NCBI RefSeq assembly: GCF_026625885.1
Contig: NZ_CP113068.1
Coordinates: 1,612,001-1,676,000, forward strand
From: Roseateles sp. SL47
GTDB lineage: Bacteria; Pseudomonadota; Gammaproteobacteria; Burkholderiales; Burkholderiaceae_C
Direction of reading: 5' to 3'
Length of the DNA: 64,000 bases
Part shown: one piece after another, positions 17,967 through 25,963 of the stretch
How positions within the stretch are numbered: position 1 is the stretch's first letter
Layout: each line of letters opens with the position of its first letter
Notes under the pieces: model-generated
What the model was told of the DNA's origin: nothing
The model's database searches: none
What the model saw: the letters and a program-made list of their open reading frames with translations, nothing else
Translations under genes and position numbers: made by a program

Positions 17967-19214
17967 TCACTTGAAGAACCAGTACCCCACGAGGATGGTG
18001 CCCACCAGCCCCACCCCATCGGCAATCAGTCCGCAGGTCAGCGCATAACGGGTCTTGCGGATGTTGACGCTGCCAAAGTACACCGCCAGCACATAGAAGG
18101 TGGTTTCGGTGGAGCCCTGGATGATGGCAGCGAGCTTGCCCTGGAAGCTGTCCACGCCATAGGTCTTCATCACGTCCACCATCAGCCCGCGCGCACCGCT
18201 GCCCGACAAGGTCTTCATCAACCCGACCGGCAGGGCCGGGACGAAGTCGGTCGGCAGGCCCATGGCTGCCACTGCTGCGGCAATGCCGCGTACCACATAG
18301 TCCATGCAGCCGGTGGTGCGGAAGACCGAAATCGCCACGAGGATGGCGATCAGGTAGGGAATGATCTGCACGGCCACGCCAAACCCTTCCTTGGCGCCTT
18401 CCACGAAGCTCTCGTAGACGTTGATACGCCGCCAGGCGCCCACGGCGATGAACAGCACGATGATGCTCATGACGACGAGGCTGCCCAGCAGCCCCATCAT
18501 GCGCGACATCTCCTCGGGCGGGTATTGATGCAGCCAGCCGAAGACACCCGCCATCAGGCCGATGAAACCCGCCACCAGCGCCAGCACCGGTGCAGTGAAC
18601 AGATTGATGCGCTGATAAACCGCCACCGCCACCAGCCCGGCCATGAAGGAAATGAAGGTGCCCACCAGCGTCGGCAGGAAGATGTCGGCGGCGTTGAAGT
18701 TGACCAGATGCTGGTCCAGCGCGATGGCCTGACGGATCGCGATGACCGAGGTCGGGATGAGGGTGATGCCCGCCGTGTTGAGCACCAGGAACATGATCAT
18801 CGCGTTGCTGGCGGTGTCCTTCTGCGGGTTGAGGTCCTGCAGCTCGCGCATCGCCTTCAGGCCCAGCGGCGTGGCGGCGTTGTCCAGCCCCAGCATGTTG
18901 GCCGAGAAGTTCATCACCATCGACCCGCCCGCCGGGTGGCCACGCGGCACATCCGGGAAGATGCGGGCGAAGAAGGGGCCCATCCAGCGCGCAAACAGCT
19001 GGATGACACCCGCCTGTTCCCCGATCTTCATGATGCCCAGCCACAGGCTCATCACACCCACCAGGCCCAGTGAGATGTCAAAGCCGGTCTTGGCGGTGTC
19101 GAAGATGCCGTTCAGCATCTGGCTGAAGAGCGTCAGGTCCCCCTGAAACAAGCGCCACAGGGCGACTGCAAAGCCGATCAGGAAAAAGCCGATCCAGATG
19201 AAATTGAGCACCAT
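17967..19214 (-). CDS. SpmA-SpmB-type fused membrane protein (nucleoside recognition domains)
   Basis: This 415-residue integral membrane protein has two nucleoside-recognition (Gate) domains in tandem. The first half carries GLVGVMSLWLGIMKIGEQAGV and the motif MNFSANMLGLDNAATPLGLKAM, typical of SpmA; the second half carries IIPYLIAILVAISVFRTTG and GSGARGLMVDVMKTYGVDSF with QGSTETTFYVLAVYFGSV, typical of SpmB. Bacillus has these as separate spore maturation genes, but fused forms are common in non-sporulating proteobacteria, where the role is unclear and probably concerns transport. About ten spans are expected. The start ATG at 19214 leads straight into the first span. It is convergent with the diguanylate cyclase, 49 bases apart. 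Confidence 0.85.
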   Translation of the reverse strand: MVLNFIWIGFFLIGFAVALWRLFQGDLTLFSQMLNGIFDTAKTGFDISLGLVGVMSLWLGIMKIGEQAGVIQLFARWMGPFFARIFPDVPRGHPAGGSMVMNFSANMLGLDNAATPLGLKAMRELQDLNPQKDTASNAMIMFLVLNTAGITLIPTSVIAIRQAIALDQHLVNFNAADIFLPTLVGTFISFMAGLVAVAVYQRINLFTAPVLALVAGFIGLMAGVFGWLHQYPPEEMSRMMGLLGSLVVMSIIVLFIAVGAWRRINVYESFVEGAKEGFGVAVQIIPYLIAILVAISVFRTTGCMDYVVRGIAAAVAAMGLPTDFVPALPVGLMKTLSGSGARGLMVDVMKTYGVDSFQGKLAAIIQGSTETTFYVLAVYFGSVNIRKTRYALTCGLIADGVGLVGTILVGYWFFK

Positions 19215-19589
19215 GGGGGCGGATTATTCCCGTGCCGCCGCCCCCCGCATGCGCCGCCTCGGGTTGACGAGCATGACAGGCACAACAGGGGCCATAACCG
19301 GGCACTGGATTCGGCACCCAAGTTGGCGCTCAAGTCGTCACCCCAGTCGGCACCCAACGGGGCGCCGACTTGGCAGCGATTTGGCAGCGACCTGGCGCTG
19401 ACGCTGGCCCAGAAGCTAACCCTGCAGCTGCCCCTGAAGCTGCTGCCGCTCTTGGTGCAGACCCTGATGCCGACCGTGGCGCTGACTTCCAGTCACCGAT
19501 CGACGTTTACGGCATAGTCCCGCCACCTCCAATTTCAAAGGGATTGACCGCTGGCAGGGTCATCCCCTCAGAACTGATCAAGGCCCTTC
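19215..19589. other. Intergenic stretch, 375 bases, no gene seen
   Basis: This stretch separates the divergent SpmAB-type and M2 peptidase genes and should hold both promoters. It has a low-complexity part (about 19318-19410) with repeated TTGGC/GGCGC words and two exact copies of TTGGCAGCGA at 19370-19379 and 19381-19390. Short open frames here are compositional and are not called. No convincing -35/-10 pair was picked out. Confidence 0.5.
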
Positions 19590-21467
19590 ATGACACGTTC
19601 CCGTCCTTTCCTCCGCAGGTCTCACCTGGCCACGGCGGCTTTCCTTTGTGGTGGCGCCCTGGGTGCGGTGGCTGCCACCGGCGCGGTGCCGGCATCGCCG
19701 CCCGCGCGCAAGGCATCGGCGCCGACCGCTGAAGAAGCCGAGCGCTTTGTGAAGACGGCCGAATCCCGTCTCGAAGCGCTGCTGATCAAGTCGCAACGCG
19801 CCGAATGGGTGGCAGAAAACTTCATCACCGACGACACGCAGCAGATCACCGCCGAGGCCAATGAGGAACTGCTCAAGGCCAATGGCGAGCTGGCGCTGGC
19901 CGCCCGCCGCTACAACGGCCTGAAGCTGCCGGCCGACACCGCCCGCAAGCTCAAGCTGATGCAGCTGACGCTGATGATCCCGGACGATCAGGAACGGGCC
20001 CGATTCACCCGGCTGGCCACCAGCATGACCAGCGCCTACGGCATGGCCAGGTACTGCCCGCAGAAGGCGGACGGGTCCAAGGACACCTGCTTGCCGTTGG
20101 ATGAACTGGAGAAGATCATGGCCGAGAGCCGCGATCCGGCCCAACTGAAAGACGCCTGGGTGGGCTGGCATGCGCAGTCCAAGAGCTACAAGCAGGATTA
20201 CGTTCGCTACGTCGCCTTGTCCAACAAGGGCTCGCGCGCGATGGGTTTTGCCGATACCGGCGCGTTGTGGCGTTCCGGCTATGACATGAGCCCGGCAGCG
20301 TTCTCGGCCGACATCGAGCGCTCCTGGCGCCAGGTGCAGCCGCTGTATGAATCGCTGCACACCTACGTGCGTTTCAAGCTGCGCCAGACCTATGGCCCGG
20401 ACGTGGTGCCAGCGACCGGCCCGATTCCCGCCCACCTGCTGGGCAACATGTGGAGCCAGAGCTGGGAAAACATCTATCCGCTGGTCAAACCGGCCGCCCG
20501 CCCGGGGGATTACGACCTCAGCCAGGTGCTGGCCCAGCGCGGCACCTCCGCCAAGGAGATGGTGAAGTATGCCGAGGGCTTCTACACGTCCCTGGGCATG
20601 GAGGCCCTGCCGGAGACCTTCTGGGAGCGTTCGCTGCTGACCAAGCCGCAGGACCGTGAAGTGGTCTGCCACGCCTCCGCCTGGGACATCGACCAGCAGC
20701 AGGATGTGCGGGTGAAGATGTGCATCCGCCCGACGGAAGAAGACTTCATCACCATTCACCACGAACTGGGCCACATCTATTACGACCTGGCCTACCGCCG
20801 TCAGCCCACGCTGTTCCGCAATGGCGCCAATGATGGATTCCATGAAGCCATTGGCGACACGGTGGCCCTGTCCATCACGCCGGACTATCTCAAGCGCCTG
20901 GGCCTGATGAAGGCGGACGACCGTCCCGGCGACGACATCGACAACCTGCTGATGCAGGCCCTGCGCAAGGTGGCCTTCCTGCCGTTTGCCTACAAGGTGG
21001 ATGCGTGGCGCTGGCAGGTGTATGCCGGCCAGGTGAAGCCGCAGGAGTACGACAAGGCGTGGTGGTCCCTGAGTGAAACCTACCAGGGCATCTCACGCCC
21101 GGCGCCGATGCAGGCGGACGGCTTTGACGCGGGCGCGAAGTTCCATGTGGCGGCCGATGTGGCCTATGCGCGCTACTTCGTGGCCCACTTGCTGCAGTTC
21201 CAGTTCCAGCGCGCCCTGTGCCGCGAAGCCGGCTACACCGGCCCGCTGCACAGCTGCTCGATCTTTGGCAACAGGAAGGCCGGCGAGAAATACCAGGCCA
21301 TGCTCAGCCTGGGCGCCAGCAAGCCCTGGCCGGAAGCACTCAAGGCGATGACGGGTGAGGAGCAGCTCGACGGCAGCGCGCTGATCGAATACTTCGCACC
21401 GTTGAAGGCCTGGCTGGATCAGCAGAATGCGCTGCTGGCCCAAAGCGATGCGGCGCTGAAGCGCTGA
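19590..21467 (+). CDS. Secreted M2-family peptidyl-dipeptidase (ACE-like)
   Basis: This 625-residue protein starts with a basic n-region and hydrophobic core (SHLATAAFLCGGALGAVAA), so it is exported. The zinc site is complete: HELGH at residues 391-395 and the third ligand Glu419 in GFHEAIGD, exactly 28 residues after the first His, the same spacing as in angiotensin-converting enzyme (383 and 411). FWERSLLTKP and the C-terminal FQFQRALCREAG block are also family features. M2 enzymes release dipeptides from peptide C termini. The size fits one ACE domain. It probably acts in the periplasm or outside. It stands alone between the SpmAB-type gene and the met transporter. Confidence 0.93.
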   Translation: MTRSRPFLRRSHLATAAFLCGGALGAVAATGAVPASPPARKASAPTAEEAERFVKTAESRLEALLIKSQRAEWVAENFITDDTQQITAEANEELLKANGELALAARRYNGLKLPADTARKLKLMQLTLMIPDDQERARFTRLATSMTSAYGMARYCPQKADGSKDTCLPLDELEKIMAESRDPAQLKDAWVGWHAQSKSYKQDYVRYVALSNKGSRAMGFADTGALWRSGYDMSPAAFSADIERSWRQVQPLYESLHTYVRFKLRQTYGPDVVPATGPIPAHLLGNMWSQSWENIYPLVKPAARPGDYDLSQVLAQRGTSAKEMVKYAEGFYTSLGMEALPETFWERSLLTKPQDREVVCHASAWDIDQQQDVRVKMCIRPTEEDFITIHHELGHIYYDLAYRRQPTLFRNGANDGFHEAIGDTVALSITPDYLKRLGLMKADDRPGDDIDNLLMQALRKVAFLPFAYKVDAWRWQVYAGQVKPQEYDKAWWSLSETYQGISRPAPMQADGFDAGAKFHVAADVAYARYFVAHLLQFQFQRALCREAGYTGPLHSCSIFGNRKAGEKYQAMLSLGASKPWPEALKAMTGEEQLDGSALIEYFAPLKAWLDQQNALLAQSDAALKR

Positions 21468-21555
21468 GCCGGGCTTCCCGAGGGCGGTCAGTCGATGTCC
21501 TGAGCGCCGGGGCCGCCGGGTCCCGCCGCTGCCCTCTTGGGCTGCGCCCTGCGGA

Positions 21556-22338
21556 TCAGAAGGCCGGAACCACCGCGCCCTTGTATTGCGTCTGGATGAA
21601 GCGGCGCACCTGCTCGCTTTGCAGGGCTGCGGCCAGCTTCTTCACCGCCGGGGCCTGCTGGTTGTCGGCGCGGGTGACCAGCCAGTTGGCATAGGGCGAA
21701 TCACCGCCTTCCAGGGCCAGCGCATCCTTGGTCGGATTGAGCTTGGCTTCCAGTGCGTAGTTGGTGTTGATCAGGGCCAGATCGACCTGCGGCAGGATGC
21801 GCGGCAGTGTGGCGGCTTCGATCTCGCGGAACTTCAGACCCTTGGGGTTGTCCGCAATGTCCTTCACGGTGGAGAGGATGTTGGTCTTGTCCTTCAGACG
21901 GATCACGCCTGCCTTGTCCAGAAGGATGAGCGCACGGCCGCCGTTGGTCGGGTCATTCGGCAGGGCCACGGTGCCGCCCTTGGGCAGGTCGCCCAGGGCC
22001 TTGTGTTTGGTGGAGTAGGCGCCGAAGGGTTCCACATGCACGGCCACCACCGGCACGAGGTTGGTGCCCTTGCCCTTGTTGAATTCATTCAGATAGGGCT
22101 TGTGCTGGAAGAAGTTGGCATCCAAGCGCTTCTCGCTCACCTGGATGTTGGGCTGCACATAGTCGGTGAACACCTTCACCTCCAGCTCCACGCCCTGTTT
22201 GGCCAGCTCCGGCTTGATGAGATTCAGGATCTCGGCATGCGGTACCGCCGTGGCGGCCACGGTGAGTTTTTCGGCCAGCGCCGTCCCGGCGGCCAGGGTG
22301 GACAGGGTCGCCAGTGCGGCAACAAGCATCTTCTTCAT
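21556..22338 (-). CDS. metQ: Methionine ABC transporter binding protein, MetQ/NlpA family
   Basis: This 260-residue exported protein has the signal peptide MKKMLVAALATLSTLAAGTA and ALAEKLTV after it. The start at 22338 has an AGGAG site seven bases upstream; the longer frame is not used. Family markers are VAATAVPHAEILNLIKPELAKQG, EVKVFTDYVQPN, LDANFFQHKPYLNEFN and VALPNDPTNGGRALILLDKAGVI. MetQ binds D- or L-methionine in the periplasm. There is no lipobox Cys, so it is a soluble rather than lipid-anchored form. It ends a metN-metI-metQ operon on the minus strand, 52 bases after metI. Confidence 0.93.
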   Translation of the reverse strand: MKKMLVAALATLSTLAAGTALAEKLTVAATAVPHAEILNLIKPELAKQGVELEVKVFTDYVQPNIQVSEKRLDANFFQHKPYLNEFNKGKGTNLVPVVAVHVEPFGAYSTKHKALGDLPKGGTVALPNDPTNGGRALILLDKAGVIRLKDKTNILSTVKDIADNPKGLKFREIEAATLPRILPQVDLALINTNYALEAKLNPTKDALALEGGDSPYANWLVTRADNQQAPAVKKLAAALQSEQVRRFIQTQYKGAVVPAF

Positions 22339-22390
22339 GTTCAAACTCCTCATCTCACAAAAGCAGCTCAGAAAAGCAACTCGGAACACC

Positions 22391-23068
22391 TCAGCGGTGT
22401 GACACCCGCTTGACCAGCCAGTCCCCCAGCATCTGCAGCAGCTGGACCAGCACCAACAACAACACGACCGTGACCACCATCACTTCCGTCTGGAAGCGCT
22501 GATAGCCGAAACGGATCGCCAGGTCACCCAGCCCACCCCCGCCGATCACGCCGGACATGGCGGTGTAGGACACCAGGGTGATGGCCGTGACCGTGAGGGC
22601 CGAGACCAGACCCGGCAGGGCCTCGGGCAGCAACCCCTGCCAGACGATCTGGCGGGTGGTGGCGCCCATGGAGAGACCGGCTTCCACAATGCCCCGGTCC
22701 ACGCCACGCAACGCGGTTTCCACCAGCCTGGCCAGGAAGGGCGTGGCGCCCACCACCAGCGGCGGAATGGCGCCGGCCACCCCCAGCGAGGTGCCGGTGA
22801 TCAGCAGCGTGAACGGGATGAGCACGATCAGCAGAATCACGAAAGGCAGCGAGCGCAGCACGTTGATCAGCAGCGACAGCAGGCCATACAGGCGCGGCGA
22901 CGAGAGCAACTGTCCGCGGTCGAACAGGAACAGCAGGATGCCCAGGGGCAACCCCAGCACCGTGGTGAACAGCAGCGAGCCGCCCAGCATCAGTAGCGTG
23001 TCGCCACCGGCCAGCGCGATCTCCGACCAGTCGATGCTGCTCAAGGCTTGGAGGACACCGGTGCTCAT
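22391..23068 (-). CDS. metI: Methionine ABC transporter permease, MetI
   Basis: This 225-residue inner-membrane permease with five to six spans has the MetI pattern: [42 protein letters not shown], the EAA loop [25 protein letters not shown] that docks on MetN, and [25 protein letters not shown] near the end. Its start overlaps the metN stop by four bases (23065-23068). It forms the homodimeric methionine channel. Confidence 0.94.
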   Translation of the reverse strand: MSTGVLQALSSIDWSEIALAGGDTLLMLGGSLLFTTVLGLPLGILLFLFDRGQLLSSPRLYGLLSLLINVLRSLPFVILLIVLIPFTLLITGTSLGVAGAIPPLVVGATPFLARLVETALRGVDRGIVEAGLSMGATTRQIVWQGLLPEALPGLVSALTVTAITLVSYTAMSGVIGGGGLGDLAIRFGYQRFQTEVMVVTVVLLLVLVQLLQMLGDWLVKRVSHR

Positions 23069-24072
23069 GCGCGCAGCTCCTCCACCTGGACACCCCGGGC
23101 CAACAACAGCTGCCGCGCCGCCGCCAGGTCGCCGCCGGTGACCGCAATGGTGAGCTGGCCGTAGGGGACACGCTTGATGCGGTCGATGCGGCCGGAGAGG
23201 ATGCCGAAGTCCAGTTGCGCATGGCGGGCCACTTCACCCAACAGCGGCTCATAGGTGCGCTCACCCAGGAAGGTCAGGCGCCACAGATGGCCCAGCACAT
23301 GGGCATGGTCGTCCTGCTGCTCGCCTTCATCCACCTGCTCGGCGGCCAGTACAAAGCGCCGCGCGGTGGGTGACTGCGGGTGCAGGAAGACCTGCGCCAC
23401 CGGCCCTTCCTCCACGATGCGTCCGCCCTCCAGCACCGCCACCCGGTCGCAGATGCGGCGCACCACATCCATTTCATGGGTGATCAGCACGATGCTGAGC
23501 TTCAGCTCCTGATTGATTTCCGCCAGCAGGTCCAGGATGGCGCGGGTGGTCTCGGGGTCCAGCGCGCTGGTGGCTTCATCACACAGCAGCACCTGGGGCT
23601 CCAGCGCCAGCGCCCGGGCGATGCCCACCCGCTGCTTCTGTCCGCCGGAGAGTTGTGCCGGATATTTGTCGGTGTGCTCGCTCAGGCCGACCCGGGCCAG
23701 CAGCGCCTGCACCCGGGCGTTGATGCGGGCGGCATCCCAGCCGGCGACGCGCATTGGCCAGGCGACGTTCTGCGCCACGGTGCGCGAGCTCAACAGATTG
23801 AAATGCTGGAAGATCATCGCGATGCGCTGGCGCGCCGCGCGCAGGCCGGCGGCGTCCAGCGACTGCAGGTCCTGGCCGGCCACCACCACGCGGCCGCTGT
23901 CCGGCCGTTCCAGCAGATTGATGACACGTAGCAGCGTGCTCTTGCCGGCGCCGGAAGCGCCGATGACACCGAACACCTCACCGGGCTGGACCTGCAGGTC
24001 CACGCCCTTCAAGGCGGCCACCTGCCGACCGTCGACCGTATAAGACTTGTGGAGTTGTTGAAGCTGGATCAC
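23065..24072 (-). CDS. metN: Methionine ABC transporter ATPase, MetN
   Basis: This 335-residue ATPase has Walker [10 protein letters not shown] near residue 37, a Q-loop in MIFQHFNLL, the signature [16 protein letters not shown], Walker [14 protein letters not shown], and the H-loop in ITHEMDVV. After residue 240 a C-terminal NIL domain of about 80 residues is present ([32 protein letters not shown]), which in characterised MetN binds methionine and stops transport when the cell has enough. It is the first gene of the met operon. No SAM riboswitch is recognised upstream. Confidence 0.94.
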   Translation of the reverse strand: MIQLQQLHKSYTVDGRQVAALKGVDLQVQPGEVFGVIGASGAGKSTLLRVINLLERPDSGRVVVAGQDLQSLDAAGLRAARQRIAMIFQHFNLLSSRTVAQNVAWPMRVAGWDAARINARVQALLARVGLSEHTDKYPAQLSGGQKQRVGIARALALEPQVLLCDEATSALDPETTRAILDLLAEINQELKLSIVLITHEMDVVRRICDRVAVLEGGRIVEEGPVAQVFLHPQSPTARRFVLAAEQVDEGEQQDDHAHVLGHLWRLTFLGERTYEPLLGEVARHAQLDFGILSGRIDRIKRVPYGQLTIAVTGGDLAAARQLLLARGVQVEELRA

Positions 24073-24119
24073 GAACGGGCCGATACCGGCGCGTGCCGGA
24101 CCTGGGCGAAAACCCGTGA

Positions 24120-24147
24120 TCGTTAGGGATTACCCGAAATTTGGCAA
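24120..24147 (-). promoter_or_regulatory. Possible promoter of metNIQ
   Basis: Minus strand TTGCCA (24142-24147), 16-base spacer, TAACGA (24120-24125), about 50 bases before metN. The match to sigma-70 boxes is moderate. A TGCATATGCA palindrome lies just upstream at about 24158-24168. Confidence 0.3.
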
Positions 24148-24185
24148 CAACTAATTGTGCATATGCATATGAATGGTGGGGAAAT

Positions 24186-24226
24186 CCCCTCAGTTCTTGC
24201 ATAAAGAAGCCGCAATTCCTGAGGGG
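24186..24226. other. Nested inverted repeats upstream of the met operon
   Basis: CCCCTCAG (24186-24193) pairs with CTGAGGGG (24219-24226), and inside it TTCTT (24194-24198) pairs with AAGAA (24204-24208) around GCATA. The structure lies between the lipoprotein stop (24316) and metN (24072). It has no T-run, so it is not a simple terminator; it may be a regulatory RNA element or an operator. Confidence 0.35.
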
Positions 24227-24315
24227 GCGTGCGACGAGTGTGCGGCGGCTCTGCGGCGGCGGCGGCGCGTCGTGGGCCCCGAGCCAGCCTCAAAGTCGCG
24301 CACCGCGATGGCCGT

Positions 24316-24978
24316 TCAGGCGGGCAGCGGCAGGGAGGCCAGTTCCCTCAGAAGCTCGGCGATGTTGGCGCGCAAAGCGCCTTCGGTCGCGATGCGCAGC
24401 TGCTCATTCGGGCTGAGGCTGTCGTCCAGCCCCGCCTTCTGGGTGGTGCGCAAGGTCCGCTGATACACCGGCTTCTGGGCGGTTCGTTCGGTCAGTGTGT
24501 AGCGCACGGCCACTGCCACTTCCGGCGATACCGGCACATTCGGCTGGGCCACGGCCAGCACTTCCACCTTCAGCTGATAGCGGCCGGTGTCCGGCACGTC
24601 CGGCATCAGCCCTACCCGGCGCAGCGACTCCTGATAGGCCTGGTTCAGGCTCATGTCGCTGATGCGGGTGCCCCACAGGCGATTGGTCTCCTGGCCACCC
24701 AGCACCGGCTCCAGGTCGACATTGCGGCGCAGTTGGGGGCTGAGCCAGGACCGCAGCTGCAGCGAGTCCATGTCGGTGATGGCCAGCTCCAATGGGCGCG
24801 CAGGGGCGCCGCAGCCGACCAGCGACAGGGGAGGCAGCATCAACAGCGGCATGCACAGCGTCAGCGACAACAGGCGACGACGCGCGCCAGCACGTGCAGG
24901 TCGCCGTCCTGCCAGGCCGGTGGACAAGAGGCGCGGCGCCTGGAGGCGCTGCGACGGGGCCGTGCGATGGTCGATCAT
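24316..24978 (-). CDS. Putative lipoprotein, unknown function
   Basis: This 220-residue protein has a basic, Arg-rich leader of about 37 residues, a hydrophobic core (LLSLTLCMPLLMLPPLSLV) and the lipobox LVGC, so the mature protein should be lipid-anchored at Cys. The mature part holds ITDMDSLQLRSWLSPQ, a QETNRLWGTRISDMSLNQAYQESLRRVGLMP segment, and a conserved-looking beta region YQLKVEVLAVAQPNVPVSPEVAVAVRYTLTE. I do not recognise a named family. The leader is longer than usual, so a later TTG start is possible. It lies on the same strand as, and downstream of, the Nit-like gene, 136 bases away. Confidence 0.7.
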   Translation of the reverse strand: MIDHRTAPSQRLQAPRLLSTGLAGRRPARAGARRRLLSLTLCMPLLMLPPLSLVGCGAPARPLELAITDMDSLQLRSWLSPQLRRNVDLEPVLGGQETNRLWGTRISDMSLNQAYQESLRRVGLMPDVPDTGRYQLKVEVLAVAQPNVPVSPEVAVAVRYTLTERTAQKPVYQRTLRTTQKAGLDDSLSPNEQLRIATEGALRANIAELLRELASLPLPA

Positions 24979-25114
24979 GCCGGCATCTTGCCTGCAAGCG
25001 CTGGGGCTGATCGGTGGAATTGAACGGGGATCGGCGCGGATTCCTGGATCAAGGCTGGATCTGCGGTAACGCAGCCGATCACAGCCCGGTCACAACCCGA
25101 TCACAGCGAACCGT

Positions 25115-25963
25115 TCACAGCCGCCGGTGATTCAGCGCCGGCAACTGTGTCCGCACTTGCTTGAGCCGCAGCGGATCGATGTCCGCGATCGCCAGGCCTT
25201 CCCCTTCCGGCACGCGCGCCAGCACTTCGCCCCAAGGGTCGATGATCATGCTGTGGCCCCAGGTCCGGCGGCCGTTTTCGTGCTGTCCGCCCTGGGCGGC
25301 GGCAATCACAAACGCCTGGTTTTCCACCGCGCGGGCGCGCAGCAGCAGTTCCCAATGGGCCTGGCCGGTGGTGTAGGTGAACGCGGCCGGCACGCTGATC
25401 AGATCCAGCGGCGGCTGGCCGGGCTGGAAGCTCATGGCCCGGTACAGCTCCGGGAAGCGCAGGTCATAACAGACCGACAGGCCGATGCGCAGATCCGCAT
25501 CGCCCCGGCCCATGTGGACGGTGACCGTGGACGGGGTGTCGCCGGCTTCCAGCACACGCCCCTCGTCGTAATGCTCCCGGCCGTTGTCGTAGCGGAACAG
25601 GTGCAGCTTGTCGTAGCGGGCGGCCAGGGTCCCGTCCGGCGCAAACACGCAGGTGGTGTTGCGCACCCGTTCGGCCGGGGCCGCCTGGCCTTCCAGCGCC
25701 ATCGGCAGCGTGCCGCCCAGCACCCAGGTGCCGGTGTCTCGCGCTGCGCGGCTGAGCATGCCCTGGATGGGGGCCTCCAGATCACCCGCACGCTCGGCAA
25801 AGGCCAGCTTGTCGCCGTCGTGATGCCCCATCAGGCAGAAATATTCAGGCAGGGAGACCAGGCGCGCACCCTGGGCGGCGGCCTGTTCGATCCAGTGCCG
25901 GGCACGGTCCAGGTTGGCCTGGAGCTGGGTGCCGGACACCATCTGGATGGCTGCAATCTTCAT
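25115..25963 (-). CDS. Carbon-nitrogen hydrolase, Nit/omega-amidase-like
   Basis: This 282-residue nitrilase-superfamily protein has the full catalytic triad: Glu40 (LVSLPEYFC), Lys119 (RYDKLHLFRYD) and Cys165 (IGLSVCYDLRFPELYR). The motifs fit the Nit1/YbeM branch, whose members hydrolyse deaminated glutathione or omega-amides, a metabolite repair reaction in the cytoplasm. Its ATG overlaps the stop of the yhdP gene (ATGA at 25960-25963), so the two are translated together. This yhdP-nit arrangement beside glnE is familiar in betaproteobacteria. Confidence 0.9.
   Translation of the reverse strand: MKIAAIQMVSGTQLQANLDRARHWIEQAAAQGARLVSLPEYFCLMGHHDGDKLAFAERAGDLEAPIQGMLSRAARDTGTWVLGGTLPMALEGQAAPAERVRNTTCVFAPDGTLAARYDKLHLFRYDNGREHYDEGRVLEAGDTPSTVTVHMGRGDADLRIGLSVCYDLRFPELYRAMSFQPGQPPLDLISVPAAFTYTTGQAHWELLLRARAVENQAFVIAAAQGGQHENGRRTWGHSMIIDPWGEVLARVPEGEGLAIADIDPLRLKQVRTQLPALNHRRL

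Noticed and set aside
16277-18025. Long open frame antisense to the diguanylate cyclase
   Set aside because: Runs across the cyclase gene and into the convergent gap, with Gln/Gly/Arg-rich noise only.
24073-24226. SAM riboswitch upstream of metN
   Set aside because: The inverted repeats do not give the multi-helix core of any SAM riboswitch class that I know.
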